64,000 nucleotides of DNA from Tritonibacter scottomollicae (GCF_003003215.1 NZ_PVUF01000003.1:346318-410317); one strand, 5' to 3'. Shown: positions 13,617 through 22,632, counted from the stretch's first letter. Numbers and translations: made by a program. The notes: generated by a model not told the origin, from the sequence alone.

Positions 13617-14144
13617 TTATGATAAAATTTGCCGGACGCGCTGCGTCAGCCAGCTGAGGTCGGGATCGCTGAGCCCGATTTCATCCAGATGGCCGGCCGT
13701 GTTGAACAGATACTCGCTGTTGGGACCACGCCCCCCCACGGCACGGGCGATGATCTGCGCCTGCTCTTCCAGCTCCAGATGGCAGTACTGCACGTGATGC
13801 GGGTCGATCACGTAGACCACCGCGTTGACCAGCTCGCCGCTGGCAAGCTCCACGTCAAAGAAACGTTCGACATAGGCCGAGGAGATCAGCTCGCGTTCGC
13901 GCAGCGCGGCGAGGGTCGTCTCCTCGTGGCCCGGCTCCACGCGGAGCGCCAGCCCCTTGCAATGGGCATCCTCCTGCGCATCAAGTGCCAGCACCAGGCC
14001 CGGAACCTCCTCGCTGCCGCGATGGTGGATGGACCGCATGCAGAAAGATCGGGCGAAGCCATGCAGCGTTGCCACCTCGCTCTGCGCCACTGGGAACTCC
14101 GGGTTCCACAGGAGAGAGCCGTATCCGAATACCCACATCGTCAT
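13617..14144 (-). CDS. chaC: Gamma-glutamylcyclotransferase, ChaC-like
   Basis: A 175-residue protein beginning MTMWVFGYGSLLWNP, the ChaC-type substrate-binding loop (GYGSLxWNP). ChaC enzymes split the gamma-glutamyl bond of glutathione to give 5-oxoproline and Cys-Gly. The following HGFARSFCMRSIHHRGS and the C-terminal GGRGPNSEYLFNTAGHLDEIG are also family-typical. It stands alone, divergent from the DUF2125 gene with about 70 bases between starts. The family assignment is firm; the physiological substrate is from family knowledge. Confidence 0.9.
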   Translation of the reverse strand: MTMWVFGYGSLLWNPEFPVAQSEVATLHGFARSFCMRSIHHRGSEEVPGLVLALDAQEDAHCKGLALRVEPGHEETTLAALRERELISSAYVERFFDVELASGELVNAVVYVIDPHHVQYCHLELEEQAQIIARAVGGRGPNSEYLFNTAGHLDEIGLSDPDLSWLTQRVRQILS

Positions 14145-14212
14145 GTTACTGGTCCTTTTTTCCGTGCGCCTGTAAACAGCAAAACGGGTGGAAACAAAAG
14201 GGGCAGTGCGGC

Positions 14213-15226
14213 ATGAAACGCGGGTTGAAGGTCCTTCTGGGGCTCTGTGTCATCTGGATGCTCTATTGGGCCGTCGCGGCATGGGGCCTGCGTCAAAGCG
14301 TTGCGAACTGGTTTGAGACACAGGCGGCACGCGGCTGGCAGGTGGAGGTGGGCGGCATTGCGCCCCGAGGTGCGCTGGGGGGCTTTCCCTGGCGCCATGT
14401 GACCCGCATCGACGCCCCCACACTGGCCGATCCGGGCACCGGGGCGGCGTGGCGCGCAGACTGGCTGGAACTGCACAGCCCCGCGATCTGGCCCGGACGT
14501 CAGAGCCTGCGGTTTGCCGATGGAGATCAGCGTCTGTCCTATTTTGACCAGACCGCCGTGATCGGCACTGAAGGGCTGCGCGCGGATCTGTTCCTCGCGC
14601 CCGGTCTTGCGCTGGAGCTCGAAGAGCTAGGGCTGAGTTCGGGCGCGTGGCGCATCGGTGATGGCGAGACCATCACGCTCAGCGCCGAGGATCTGGATCT
14701 GCGCATGGTGCAAGGCGCTGAGCCGGAGGCGTATCGGATCGACATGCAAGCCCGCGCCTTTCGCCCCGGCCTCCGCCTGCGCCGTCTATTGCGGGCCGCG
14801 CCCGAGCTGCCACAAACATTCGACACTCTGACCCTGCAGGCAGATGTGACGTTCGACACCGCCTGGGATCGCAGCGCACTGGAGGACCGTCGCCCGCAAC
14901 CGCGCCGGATTGACCTTGATCGGCTGGAGGCCCGCTGGGGCGAGATGCGGCTGAAGAGCACCGGAACGCTGGATGTGGATGCCTCGGGCGTCCTCACCGG
15001 CGAGCTGGCGCTGCAGGTGGAAGCCTGGGCCGAGTTTCTGGATATGGCGGTGGATACCGGCTTTATCACCCCTGGGGCACGAGATCAGACCGCACGCGTG
15101 GTGGCGATACTGGCGCGCGCCAGCGGCAACCCGGAGGATCTGGACATCACGCTTGGCTTTCGCGGTGGCTATATCACCATCGGCCCGATCCCGCTTGGCC
15201 CTGCCCCGCGCTTGATCATCCGCTGA
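14213..15226 (+). CDS. DUF2125 domain-containing envelope protein
   Basis: A 337-residue protein starting at the ATG at 14213 (MKRGLKVLLGLCVIWMLYWAVAAWG), with an N-terminal membrane or signal helix at residues 5-25 and a soluble remainder expected in the periplasm. The region GWQVEVGGIAPRGALGGFPWRHVTRIDAPTLADPGTGAAWRADWLEL is the recognisable DUF2125 start; later segments such as TLTLQADVTFDTAWDRSALE are beta-rich. Longer upstream frames exist but run through the chaC promoter. Role unknown; AsmA-like beta-groove proteins are the nearest general resemblance, which is only inference. Confidence 0.8.
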   Translation: MKRGLKVLLGLCVIWMLYWAVAAWGLRQSVANWFETQAARGWQVEVGGIAPRGALGGFPWRHVTRIDAPTLADPGTGAAWRADWLELHSPAIWPGRQSLRFADGDQRLSYFDQTAVIGTEGLRADLFLAPGLALELEELGLSSGAWRIGDGETITLSAEDLDLRMVQGAEPEAYRIDMQARAFRPGLRLRRLLRAAPELPQTFDTLTLQADVTFDTAWDRSALEDRRPQPRRIDLDRLEARWGEMRLKSTGTLDVDASGVLTGELALQVEAWAEFLDMAVDTGFITPGARDQTARVVAILARASGNPEDLDITLGFRGGYITIGPIPLGPAPRLIIR

Positions 15227-15239
15227 GGCTGTGCAAGGG

Positions 15240-15440
15240 CTAATGGGGGGGCTCCCGCCCCGGTTCGCTGCGCCCCTGCGGGGCACATCGCTCCGCGTTG
15301 GGCATGGCGCCGGGCCCTTCGGCCCGGCGCCGCAGCCTGTCCCGATCCGGGACAGGCTGCCCGGCCCAACCCCGCCAAGGGGGAGGCCCACGTCAGGGGG
15401 CGTGCACCTGCGGGGGCGGGAGCCCTGCCCTAGCGATTTT
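15240..15440. repeat. GC-rich palindromic intergenic repeat, copy A
   Basis: Non-coding block with two adjacent perfect palindromes: GGCGCCGGGCC/GGCCCGGCGCC (15306-15331) and CAGCCTGTCCCG/CGGGACAGGCTG (15333-15359). The end, GCACCTGCGGGGGCGGGAGC, closely matches the end of copy C, and the reverse complement shares GGTTGGGCCGGGC with copies B and C. It lies between convergent genes (DUF2125 plus, extensin-like minus), where the stems may also serve as a bidirectional terminator. Confidence 0.65.
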
Positions 15441-15498
15441 GCCCGGACGACCCAGCGCTGACTGCGCGGCGCGAACCACAAGATCCGCGACGATGCCC

Positions 15499-16389
15499 TT
15501 AGCGACAGTAGCGGCCACTGCGATGACGGGCTGTGTCGAGGTGAAAATGATCGCGGTGATAGATGTCGGCCTCCGGTCCCAGCACCGTGTGGAACGGACC
15601 GCAGGCGGATTTCCACATGCGACGCAGTGCCTTGCGGGTGGGCTTGTCGAGCCAGCCCTTGAGGACGCTCACGGTGGTGCCATTCTCCAGAGTGAACCCA
15701 GAAATGTCGATCGCCCGCCCGCGCCCGTGCTCAGAAATTTTAGCGCCGGGCCGGTTGTTGCGGGTGCGGCAGCTGTAATGCGCGGCCACCCGTAGCCGCA
15801 CAACGCGGTTGGATCGGCCAAAGGCCGTTTCCACATCCCGCGACACCCATTTGTTCAGCGCCTTGGCGGTGTCGCACGTCATCAGCGCCGGTGTGCTGAG
15901 CGCAACCCCGGAAACCGAGCGTACCCGCACCGCATTCTTGGCACCACAGCCCTTGAGCTTGCCAGGGATGTCGCCCGCGACCTCACCCTGAATGTCCAAG
16001 ACACCGCAGACCGAGCCGCGCCGTTTTTTGGCGCGACCAAACAGCACCTGCTGCATGAACTCCGGTGTGCGCATCATCGGGCGCAGGGTCGCCCCTGGCG
16101 CCACCGGACTCAGATCCATCGGGCGCGCGGCGGCGGCCAGGATCTGTGGCGACACGGGGCGGATATGTGGGCGCAGCTGAGCCGCCAGCGATGGCATGAC
16201 CACAGTGGCGGCCGTCGCGCTGACTGCGGCAGACGCAGACAGGTCAGAGACCTCCGCCAGTGCCACCTCTGTGCCCCGTTCAAGCGGTGGCCGCGGGGTG
16301 GTTTCCGGCGCGGCAGTGCTGACATTGCTGGCCGCATGAAGCACAACCAGCGCAACCCCGGCCAGCCTCATATGCGCCCGCACGCTCAT
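15499..16389 (-). CDS. Extensin-like C-terminal domain protein
   Basis: A 296-residue exported protein; the N-terminus [26 protein letters not shown] is a signal peptide. The last 170 residues are the extensin-like domain of alphaproteobacteria, with CGVLDIQGEV, the HGRGRAIDISGFTLENG motif and the closing H-rich IYHRDHFHLDTARHRSGRYC; the conserved His and Asp resemble metal ligands of D,D-/L,D-peptidase folds, so a murein-related role is possible but unproven. Its start overlaps the tyrA stop by 4 bases (ATGA), so it is the third gene of the hisC-tyrA operon, an unexpected partner for amino-acid genes. Confidence 0.85.
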   Translation of the reverse strand: MSVRAHMRLAGVALVVLHAASNVSTAAPETTPRPPLERGTEVALAEVSDLSASAAVSATAATVVMPSLAAQLRPHIRPVSPQILAAAARPMDLSPVAPGATLRPMMRTPEFMQQVLFGRAKKRRGSVCGVLDIQGEVAGDIPGKLKGCGAKNAVRVRSVSGVALSTPALMTCDTAKALNKWVSRDVETAFGRSNRVVRLRVAAHYSCRTRNNRPGAKISEHGRGRAIDISGFTLENGTTVSVLKGWLDKPTRKALRRMWKSACGPFHTVLGPEADIYHRDHFHLDTARHRSGRYCR

Positions 16390-17318
16390 TTCTTCGGCCC
16401 ACGCCCGAAGTCCGGCGCATCCGTATCCTGGCCAGCCTCGATGATGCCGCGACGGATCGCGCGAGTGCGGGTGAAATAGGCGTGCAGATGTTCACCGTCG
16501 CCGGTGCGGATGGCACGTTGCAGGGCAAAGAGCTCCTCGGTGAAGCGACCGAGGATTTCCAGCGTCGCATCCTTGTTGGTCAGGAACACATCGCGCCACA
16601 TGGTTGGATCGGAGGCCGCAATCCGGGTGAAATCGCGAAAACCCGCAGCGGAATACTTGATAACCTCACTATCCGTGACCCGGCGCAGATCATCGGCCAC
16701 GCCAACCATGGTGTAGGCGATGAGGTGTGGCGCGTGGCTTGTCACCGCCAACACAAGATCGTGGTGGTCGGCGTCCATTTCCTCCACATGCGCGCCCATG
16801 CCCTCCCAGAGCGCGCGAAGACGGGCCACCGCCTCTGGATCGCTGCCCTCTACCGGCACCAGCAGGCTCCAGCGGTTGTCGAACAGTTCGGCAAAGCCCG
16901 ATTCGGGCCCGGAGTGTTCGGTGCCGGCCAGCGGGTGGGAGGGGACAAAATGCACCCCCTCGGGGATATGCGGCGCGACATCCTCGATCACATGGCGCTT
17001 CACCGATCCCACATCGGAGAGCGTGGCCCCCGGCATCAGCACCGGGGCGATCTCGGCGGCGACAGCGCCCATCACGCCGACAGGCACGCAGAGCACCACC
17101 AGGTCGGCGCCCTCGACGGCCTCTTGTGGCGTGTCGCAGATGCGATCGCACAGGCCGATGCGGCGAGCGGTGTCGCGGGTCTCGGCGCTGCGGGCGTAGC
17201 CGGTGACCTCGCCCGCAAGACCGGAGCGTTTCATCGCCCAGAACATCGACGAGGCGATAAGCCCCAAGCCGATCAGCGCCACGCGGTTGTAGACGGGTTT
17301 AGCCTGCGCTTCGGTCAT
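16386..17318 (-). CDS. tyrA: Prephenate/arogenate dehydrogenase
   Basis: NAD(P)-dependent oxidative decarboxylation of prephenate or arogenate on the tyrosine branch. 310 residues. Rossmann motif [12 protein letters not shown] at about residues 14-25; catalytic region [17 protein letters not shown] at about 123-140 carrying the conserved His; helical C-terminal dimer domain with [11 protein letters not shown] and [22 protein letters not shown]. No ACT or chorismate mutase domain is attached, so the single-domain type; arogenate specificity is common in alphaproteobacteria but cannot be read here. Overlaps hisC by 4 bases at its start and the extensin-like gene by 4 bases at its end. Confidence 0.94.
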   Translation of the reverse strand: MTEAQAKPVYNRVALIGLGLIASSMFWAMKRSGLAGEVTGYARSAETRDTARRIGLCDRICDTPQEAVEGADLVVLCVPVGVMGAVAAEIAPVLMPGATLSDVGSVKRHVIEDVAPHIPEGVHFVPSHPLAGTEHSGPESGFAELFDNRWSLLVPVEGSDPEAVARLRALWEGMGAHVEEMDADHHDLVLAVTSHAPHLIAYTMVGVADDLRRVTDSEVIKYSAAGFRDFTRIAASDPTMWRDVFLTNKDATLEILGRFTEELFALQRAIRTGDGEHLHAYFTRTRAIRRGIIEAGQDTDAPDFGRGPKK

Positions 17319-18406
17319 TCTGTGCCCTGCCCGGATTTAAACGCCTTCACGGCCGCAGCCACGGCGCGGCAGGCGGTCTCATCCCCGATAGTGATCCTCA
17401 GCGCGGTGGGCAGGTTATAGCCCGCCACCCGGCGCACGATCAGGCCGCGGGCCTTGAGGAAATCATCGCAGGCCTCGGCCTCGGACTGGCTGGCAAAGCG
17501 GGCGAGGATGAAATTGGTGCAGGAGGTATCCGACGGCACACCCGCCTCCGCCAGCTGATCGGCAAGCCAGCCGCGCCATTTCGCGTTCTCAACCCGGCAG
17601 GCCTCCACGTAGTCGCGGTCGCGCACCGCCGCCTCCGCCCCCGCCAATGCGGTGGAGGACACGTTGAAGGGCCCGCGCACACGGTTCAGCACGTCGATGA
17701 TCTCGGCCGGGCCATAGCCCCAGCCGATGCGCGCACCACCAAGCCCGTAGATCTTGGAGAAGGTCCGCGTCATCACCACATTGTCGCGGGCCTCGACCAG
17801 CTTTGCACCGGCATCAAAGCCCTCGACATATTCCGCATAGGCACCATCCAGCACCAGCAGCGCGCCCTTGGGCAGGCCATCGGCAAGCCGGGCCACCTCG
17901 GCCTCGGAGATCATGGTGCCGGTGGGGTTGTTGGGATTGGCGATGAAGACCAGCTTGGTCTGCGGTGTGCAGCCTGCCAGGAGCGCGTCCACATCGGTGA
18001 CACGCTCGCGCTCCTTGACCTCGACCGGGGTTGCGCCGGCGGCCAGCGCAGAGATGCGGTACATGGCAAAGCCGTGCTCAGTATAAAGCACCTCGTCACC
18101 CGGACCAGCGTAGCACTGGCAGAGAAAGGCGATGATCTCGTCACTGCCCGCGCCGCAGATGATGCGATCCGCGTCGAGCCCGTGGGTCTCGGCAATTGCA
18201 GTGCGCAGGGCGATATGGTCGGAACTTGGGTAGCGATGCATCTTGGCCGCAGCCTGGGCCATGGCCTCCACCGCCTTGGGGCTGGCGCCCAGCGGGTTTT
18301 CATTGGAGGAGAGCTTGGTCACATTGCTCACCCCGTCCACATGGGCCGCGCCCCCCTGATACAGGGCGATGTCCATGATACCGGGTTGCGGCGTGATTTG
18401 GGTCAT
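17315..18406 (-). CDS. hisC: Histidinol-phosphate / aromatic aminotransferase
   Basis: PLP fold-type I aminotransferase of 363 residues. [14 protein letters not shown] near the N-terminus, [13 protein letters not shown] (cofactor phosphate site), [12 protein letters not shown] and the PLP-lysine motif [20 protein letters not shown] are all the HisC pattern, with the closing [20 protein letters not shown]. Because it is translationally coupled to tyrA (4-base overlap) and not beside other his genes, it may work as the tyrosine/phenylalanine transaminase as well as on histidinol phosphate, which is known for HisC-family enzymes. Lead gene of a three-gene operon. Confidence 0.94.
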   Translation of the reverse strand: MTQITPQPGIMDIALYQGGAAHVDGVSNVTKLSSNENPLGASPKAVEAMAQAAAKMHRYPSSDHIALRTAIAETHGLDADRIICGAGSDEIIAFLCQCYAGPGDEVLYTEHGFAMYRISALAAGATPVEVKERERVTDVDALLAGCTPQTKLVFIANPNNPTGTMISEAEVARLADGLPKGALLVLDGAYAEYVEGFDAGAKLVEARDNVVMTRTFSKIYGLGGARIGWGYGPAEIIDVLNRVRGPFNVSSTALAGAEAAVRDRDYVEACRVENAKWRGWLADQLAEAGVPSDTSCTNFILARFASQSEAEACDDFLKARGLIVRRVAGYNLPTALRITIGDETACRAVAAAVKAFKSGQGTE

Positions 18407-18499
18407 ATCGGTCGAGCTCCTTCGCGAACCCGTCTCTCATAGCGGTCTGAAGGCGATGGGAAAAGCGGCAACTGCGCGCAGGCCTACACCAGTGGCGCG

Positions 18500-18645
18500 C
18501 AATCCGGGATGGGAGGGCGTGCTCCCGCCCGTCGCTCCTGCCCGCAAGCGGACAGATCCTCCCGTTGGGCCGGGCCGCGCCGCGCGCCCCAAAAGGGGCG
18601 CGCGGCGCGGGTCGCCTCGGGCAAAGCCCGAGGCGAAACCTCTCA
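18500..18645. repeat. GC-rich palindromic intergenic repeat, copy B
   Basis: The gap 18407-18689 is non-coding. It contains a perfect 16-base palindrome CCGCGCCGCGCGCCCC (18575-18590) / 18595-18610 with loop AAAA, followed by CGCCTCGGGC-AAA-GCCCGAGGCG (18613-18635). The stretch CTCCCGCCCGTC and then CCCGTTGGGCCGGGC are shared with copy C and, in reverse complement, with copy A. It lies between the hisC promoter side and the end of the class V aminotransferase gene. Confidence 0.65.
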
Positions 18646-18689
18646 ATTCAACGGCTCATGCAAACACAGGCATCCGATGCGCTACGTCT

Positions 18690-20114
18690 TTACGCAGCGC
18701 GCGGCTGGAACCGGGCGGTACTCGGATCAGCATCATAGGACGCGGCGATTTGTTCTGCCTCCGCCACCAATTTAGCAACGCTTTCGATCACATAATCCAC
18801 CGTTTCCTCCTCCATCAGGTAGGAGAAATTGAGCCGCACCCAGCCGGGTTTCTGCAACTCGCGCCCTGCCAGAAGATCGCCGAGCAGAGCCTCGGACTGA
18901 GGCTGGTCGATCTCCAGCAGCCGGTGCGCATAAGGTCCCGCACAGGCACAGCCACCGCGGGCCTGGATGCCATAGACATCACTCAGCATGCGGGTGAAAA
19001 GCTGCTGATGCACCGGCGCACCGGAGGCCCCGCGCACCGTAAAGGAATAGATCGGCAGCCGATGTGCGCTCTCATGACCCAGCAGCGTCAAGCCCGGCAG
19101 CGCCCCCCATGCCGCGCGGGCCTTGGCCGCATACTGCGCCTCGCGCGCCTCGATATACTCCTGCCCCACCGCTTCCTTGACCAGAAAGGCCAGCGCGGCG
19201 CGGATGTCACCAACCACATTGGGCGTGCCCGCCTCTTCGCGCGCGGCAAGACTGTCGGCGTAGCGATGCGACCAAGGCGACACGAAACTGACGGTGCCAC
19301 CACCGGGCCAGGAGGGCATGGTCGAGCGCACCGCCTCGCGGCGCAGGATCAGCACCCCGGAGGCACCTGGACCACCGGGGAATTTATGCGGCGAGACCAC
19401 TACGGCGTCCTTTGGCTCAGCGCCATGCTCCCCCATGTCGATGGGCAAATAGGGCCCGCCCCCGGCATAATCCCAGACCGCCCGCGCCCCATGCGCCCGC
19501 AACAGCCGGGTCACCGGGTCCGGATCGGTGACGATACCCGTGACATTCGAGGCGGCCGAGAAGCTGCCGATCTTCAGATCCGCATCCGCATGCTGCAGCA
19601 ATGCCGCCTCCAAGGCCGCCAGATCGACGCCACCCTCTGCGCCCTCGGGGATTTCCACCACCTCGGCCCGGCTCTCGCGCCAAGGCAGGATGTTGGAGTG
19701 ATGCTCGTAGGGGCCGATGAAGACCACCGGCCGCTCCGCCTGCTCAACCCCGAGCAGTTTCACCAGCCGGTTCAGCCCCGCCGTCGCGCCGGAGCCGGCA
19801 AAGATCACCTCGCACGCCTGCCCCGCCCCGGTGAGCCGCGCAATCTCGGCCCGGGCCTCGCGGCGCAGGCGGGTCACATATTGCCCGCAATAGGAGGCTT
19901 CGGTGTGGGAATTGGCGTAGAACGGAAGCAGTTTCTCGGCGATGAACGCCTCCACCGGGCGCATGGCGCGGCCTGAGGCCACGTAATCCGCATAGACCAG
20001 CGGCACATCGCCGTTCAGGCCGGGGATCATCACCCCCTCGCCGATCAGCGTTTCAGCCAGCTTGCCCGCATCCGCGGTGTGTTTGATCGCCGTTTTGAAC
20101 TCTTGCAGGATCAT
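18690..20114 (-). CDS. Class V aminotransferase, cysteine-desulfurase-like
   Basis: PLP enzyme of about 474 residues, start set at the ATG at 20114 because GAGGG lies 8 bases upstream; a GTG at 20153 would add 13 residues. Motifs: GPYEHHSNILPWRE (substrate/cofactor loop of SufS/NifS-like enzymes), GSFSAASNVTGIVTDPDPV, WDYAGGGPYLPIDM, the PLP-lysine site VSPHKFPGGPGASGVL, and a cysteine cluster GGCACAGPYAHRLL at the position of the mobile cysteine loop of desulfurases. It lacks suf or isc partners and is divergent from an Lrp-type regulator, which points to amino-acid or sulfur-compound catabolism instead of Fe-S assembly. The substrate is not known. Confidence 0.82.
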   Translation of the reverse strand: MILQEFKTAIKHTADAGKLAETLIGEGVMIPGLNGDVPLVYADYVASGRAMRPVEAFIAEKLLPFYANSHTEASYCGQYVTRLRREARAEIARLTGAGQACEVIFAGSGATAGLNRLVKLLGVEQAERPVVFIGPYEHHSNILPWRESRAEVVEIPEGAEGGVDLAALEAALLQHADADLKIGSFSAASNVTGIVTDPDPVTRLLRAHGARAVWDYAGGGPYLPIDMGEHGAEPKDAVVVSPHKFPGGPGASGVLILRREAVRSTMPSWPGGGTVSFVSPWSHRYADSLAAREEAGTPNVVGDIRAALAFLVKEAVGQEYIEAREAQYAAKARAAWGALPGLTLLGHESAHRLPIYSFTVRGASGAPVHQQLFTRMLSDVYGIQARGGCACAGPYAHRLLEIDQPQSEALLGDLLAGRELQKPGWVRLNFSYLMEEETVDYVIESVAKLVAEAEQIAASYDADPSTARFQPRAA

Positions 20115-20220
20115 TTTTGCGCCCTCATGGTTATTTTGCTCATCATAGACCACCTAAGCAGGGTCATTTTCACAAAACATCACAGGTGACAGCGCTAATT
20201 CGCTATCATATGATCGAGAA

Positions 20221-20682
20221 ATGGCAAAAACCATAGATCAGATTGACCGCGACCTCCTGCATATCCTGCAAAGGGACGGCAGCCTGTCGCAGCGCGACCT
20301 GGCGGAGCGTGTCGGCCTGTCGCAGAACGCCTGCTGGCGGCGGCTTCGGGCCTTGCAGGACAAGGGTATTCTGCGCGGCACCCGGGCGGAGGTGGATCGC
20401 AGCCAGCTGGATCTCGGTCTGGTGGTCTTTGTCATGCTGCGCACCCGGCATCATTCGGCAGACTGGCTGGCGCAGTTCCGGCGTCATGTGCTGACCATTC
20501 CCGAAGTGGTGGATTTCCATCGCATCGGCGGCGATTACGATTACCAGCTGAAGGTGGTGACCCGCGACATGGCCAGTTACGACAAGGTCTATCAGCGGCT
20601 GATCGGTGGCGTGGAACTGGACAGCGTGACGTCCTATTTCGCGATGGAAACAATCGCCGAGGGGCGTCCGCTGCCGGTCTGA
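20221..20682 (+). CDS. Lrp/AsnC family transcriptional regulator
   Basis: A 153-residue regulator: N-terminal winged helix-turn-helix (IDQIDRDLLHILQRDGSLSQRDLAERVGLSQNACWRRLRALQDKGIL, residues about 4-52) and the C-terminal RAM ligand domain (about 70-145, with VDFHRIGGDYDYQLKVVTRDMASYDKVYQRLI). Such proteins sense amino acids. It is divergent from the class V aminotransferase with about 105 bases between starts, a classic arrangement for local control; TCAC-AG-GTGA and CATATGAT in that gap are weak operator candidates. Confidence 0.93.
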   Translation: MAKTIDQIDRDLLHILQRDGSLSQRDLAERVGLSQNACWRRLRALQDKGILRGTRAEVDRSQLDLGLVVFVMLRTRHHSADWLAQFRRHVLTIPEVVDFHRIGGDYDYQLKVVTRDMASYDKVYQRLIGGVELDSVTSYFAMETIAEGRPLPV

Positions 20683-20685
20683 GGC

Positions 20686-21159
20686 TTAGCCGCGCGGCAA
20701 ATGGAATGCCTTGCCGACGCCACCGGGTTCAGAGCGATGGTCGACAAACCCCATGGCGGCGTAATAGCCCAACCCTTCGGCATTATCGGCACCGATGAGG
20801 GCGTCAATGGCGGGCAGTCCAGCCCGCCGTGCCGCCGCCGTGGTGACGGCAAACAGCCCCCGCCCAATCCCGCAACGCGCCGAGCTTGGATGAATATGGG
20901 TGCCGATCACGCCCCAGCCCACCGGGGCGCCATAGGGGTTTCCGGGCACCGCGCGCTTCAGCGATTGAAAGCCAAGAACCACGCCCGTTTCATCGGTTGC
21001 AACGGTGCAGGCCAACTGGTCGGGATGGCGGATGTAATGCGTCCGGACAAAGGCGGCATCCCCTGCCTTGTGCCGCTTGCCAGCCCTGCGCAGCGCCTCG
21101 AGCACGGCGGAGATACCCGCCGCATCCGAAAGCTCCGCTGGGTGATAGTTGATCTGCAT
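20686..21159 (-). CDS. GNAT family N-acetyltransferase
   Basis: A 157-residue acetyltransferase. N-terminus MQINYHPAELSDAAGISAVLEALRRAGK is the alpha1-alpha2 region, and THIHPSSARCGIGRGLFAVTTAAARRAGLPAIDALIGADNAEGLGYYAAMGFVDH is motif A (C-G-I-G-R-G acetyl-CoA pyrophosphate loop) followed by motif B with the Y-YxxxGF end. The acceptor substrate is unknown. Converges on the Lrp gene with a 3-base gap. Starts 16 bases after the stop of the upstream PA14-like gene on the same strand, so the two are probably cotranscribed. Confidence 0.88.
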   Translation of the reverse strand: MQINYHPAELSDAAGISAVLEALRRAGKRHKAGDAAFVRTHYIRHPDQLACTVATDETGVVLGFQSLKRAVPGNPYGAPVGWGVIGTHIHPSSARCGIGRGLFAVTTAAARRAGLPAIDALIGADNAEGLGYYAAMGFVDHRSEPGGVGKAFHLPRG

Positions 21160-21175
21160 ACTCCGGTGGCGCCGA

Positions 21176-21763
21176 TCAGTGTCCGAAGGCCGCGTTGGGC
21201 ATCCAGGTCGGGCGTTTGCCCGCAGGCGCGGCGCGCATGTGCAAACAAGCCGTGTTGGTGCGCTGGAACCAGAGCGCCTGCAGCGGATACCAGCCCGCTT
21301 GCGGCACCTCGACCTCTACCGCAAAAGTCTCCTCGCAGGCCTGACGGCCATCAAATTCGCCAACTAGCTGGCCGCCCACCACAGCGTGCAGCCCGTCGTT
21401 GGTCAGAAAATCGATGGTATAGACTCCGGGCGCGTCAAATCGCACATAGCCCCGAATATCGGCCACCACCCGTTCGGCCCGCTTGGAGGTGAGGACATTC
21501 TCGCCCAGCTCGGTGTCGCGGTAGTCCAGCCCCTTGAGCGGCGCGCCCTGTTCGACCTTGTATTTCAGCGCGTTGCGGGCCGCGCCCAGGCTCTTGACGT
21601 CCGAGGGATAAGCATAGCGCACCGAAAGCCCCGGCTTCAGCCCCGAAGGCTGCGGGTCTGCGGGTGTCAGCTGCACCGGGGCGGCAACCGCGGCGGCGGC
21701 CAACCCGGCAATCAGCCCGGTGGCAAGCGTGAGGGTGCGAAGGGTGGCGGATGTGATCGACAT
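21176..21763 (-). CDS. Exported PA14-like domain protein
   Basis: A 195-residue protein from the ATG at 21763 (GGGAG ribosome site); a signal peptide covers about the first 28 residues (TLATGLIAGLAAAAVA-AP). The middle (KPGLSVRYAYPSDVKSL... RGYVRFDAPGVYTIDFLTNDGLHAVVGGQLVGEFDGR ... GWYPLQALWFQR) has the PA14 beta-barrel pattern: a strand, DGLHAVVGG, then an amphipathic end. PA14 domains usually bind carbohydrate, which is family knowledge and not shown here. Two cysteines (QACEET, TACLHM) could form a disulfide. Upstream of the GNAT gene in the same direction. Confidence 0.65.
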   Translation of the reverse strand: MSITSATLRTLTLATGLIAGLAAAAVAAPVQLTPADPQPSGLKPGLSVRYAYPSDVKSLGAARNALKYKVEQGAPLKGLDYRDTELGENVLTSKRAERVVADIRGYVRFDAPGVYTIDFLTNDGLHAVVGGQLVGEFDGRQACEETFAVEVEVPQAGWYPLQALWFQRTNTACLHMRAAPAGKRPTWMPNAAFGH

Positions 21764-21908
21764 GGTGAACTCCCAATCTGTCCGGACCACGTATTTGTTC
21801 TGGGGTTGGGGCCGGTGTCAGGGGCACCATAGGCAGCAAACCCGCGATGACCCAAGAGATTCCTGACGTCATGCGGCGCGCAAGCCCACCCGCTCCACAC
21901 AAAAGAAG

Positions 21909-21937
21909 AAAAGCCGCCCCTTTCGGGAGCGGCTTTT
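21909..21937 (-). terminator. Rho-independent terminator of rpsD
   Basis: Stem AAAAGCCGC / GCGGCTTTT with CCC/GGG inside; in minus-strand reading it is followed by CTTCTTTT. About 40 bases after the rpsD stop; symmetrical enough to work both ways. Confidence 0.85.
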
Positions 21938-21975
21938 GCAAATCTCGTATCCAATACGCCCTGCGGGCGACAGGA

Positions 21976-22596
21976 TCAGTTCTTGGCGTAGAATTCGACC
22001 ACGAGGTTCGGTTCCATGATCACCGGGTACGGCACGTCGGCCAGCGAGGGCGCGCGCACGAAGGTGGCGGTCAGCTTGGAGTGGTCGGCTTCGATGTAGT
22101 CAGGCACGTCACGCTCGGCCAGTTGCACGGCCTCGAGAACAGCAACGTTCTGCTTGGACTTGTCGCGCACTTCGATGACGTCACCCTCTTTCACACGGTA
22201 GGAGGGGATGTTGACGCGCTTGCCGTTCACCAGCACGTGGCCGTGGTTGACGAACTGACGGGCCGCAAAGACGGTCGGCACGAACTTGGCGCGGTAGACG
22301 ACGGCGTCCAGACGACGCTCCAGCAGACCGATGAGGTTTTCACCGGTGTCGCCCTTCACACGCTCGGCTTCGCCGTAGATGCGACGGAATTGCTTTTCGG
22401 TCAGGTCGCCGTAGTAGCCTTTCAGCTTCTGCTTGGCGCGCAGCTGGATACCGAAATCGGAAAGCTTGCCCTTGCGGCGCTGACCGTGCTGGCCGGGGCC
22501 ATATTCACGACGGTTCACCGGGGATTTTGCGCGGCCCCAGATGTTTTCGCCCATGCGACGGTCAATTTTGTACTTGGCAGACGTGCGTTTGGTCAC
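21976..22596 (-). CDS. rpsD: 30S ribosomal protein S4
   Basis: Primary 16S rRNA-binding protein of the small subunit, 206 residues, full length. [63 protein letters not shown] is the alphaproteobacterial S4 start; the S4 RNA-binding domain ([39 protein letters not shown]) lies at about residues 95-150. No cysteine zinc motif (the zinc-free type). A single-gene transcript with its own upstream promoter candidate at 22805-22832, a leader of about 200 bases and a strong terminator. S4 is a known autoregulator in other bacteria, making the leader of interest. Confidence 0.98.
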   Translation of the reverse strand: MTKRTSAKYKIDRRMGENIWGRAKSPVNRREYGPGQHGQRRKGKLSDFGIQLRAKQKLKGYYGDLTEKQFRRIYGEAERVKGDTGENLIGLLERRLDAVVYRAKFVPTVFAARQFVNHGHVLVNGKRVNIPSYRVKEGDVIEVRDKSKQNVAVLEAVQLAERDVPDYIEADHSKLTATFVRAPSLADVPYPVIMEPNLVVEFYAKN

Positions 22597-22632
22597 GGCT
22601 GTTCTCCTTTATATTTGGCTCCGCGACTTGCT

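Noticed and set aside
14539..15616. Minus-strand frames over and after the DUF2125 gene
   Set aside because: They read through the GC-rich palindromic repeat and show Arg/Ser/Pro-rich shadow composition.
18369..19976. Long plus-strand frame opposite the class V aminotransferase
   Set aside because: It crosses palindromic repeat B and is antisense to an intact PLP enzyme; composition is shadow-like.
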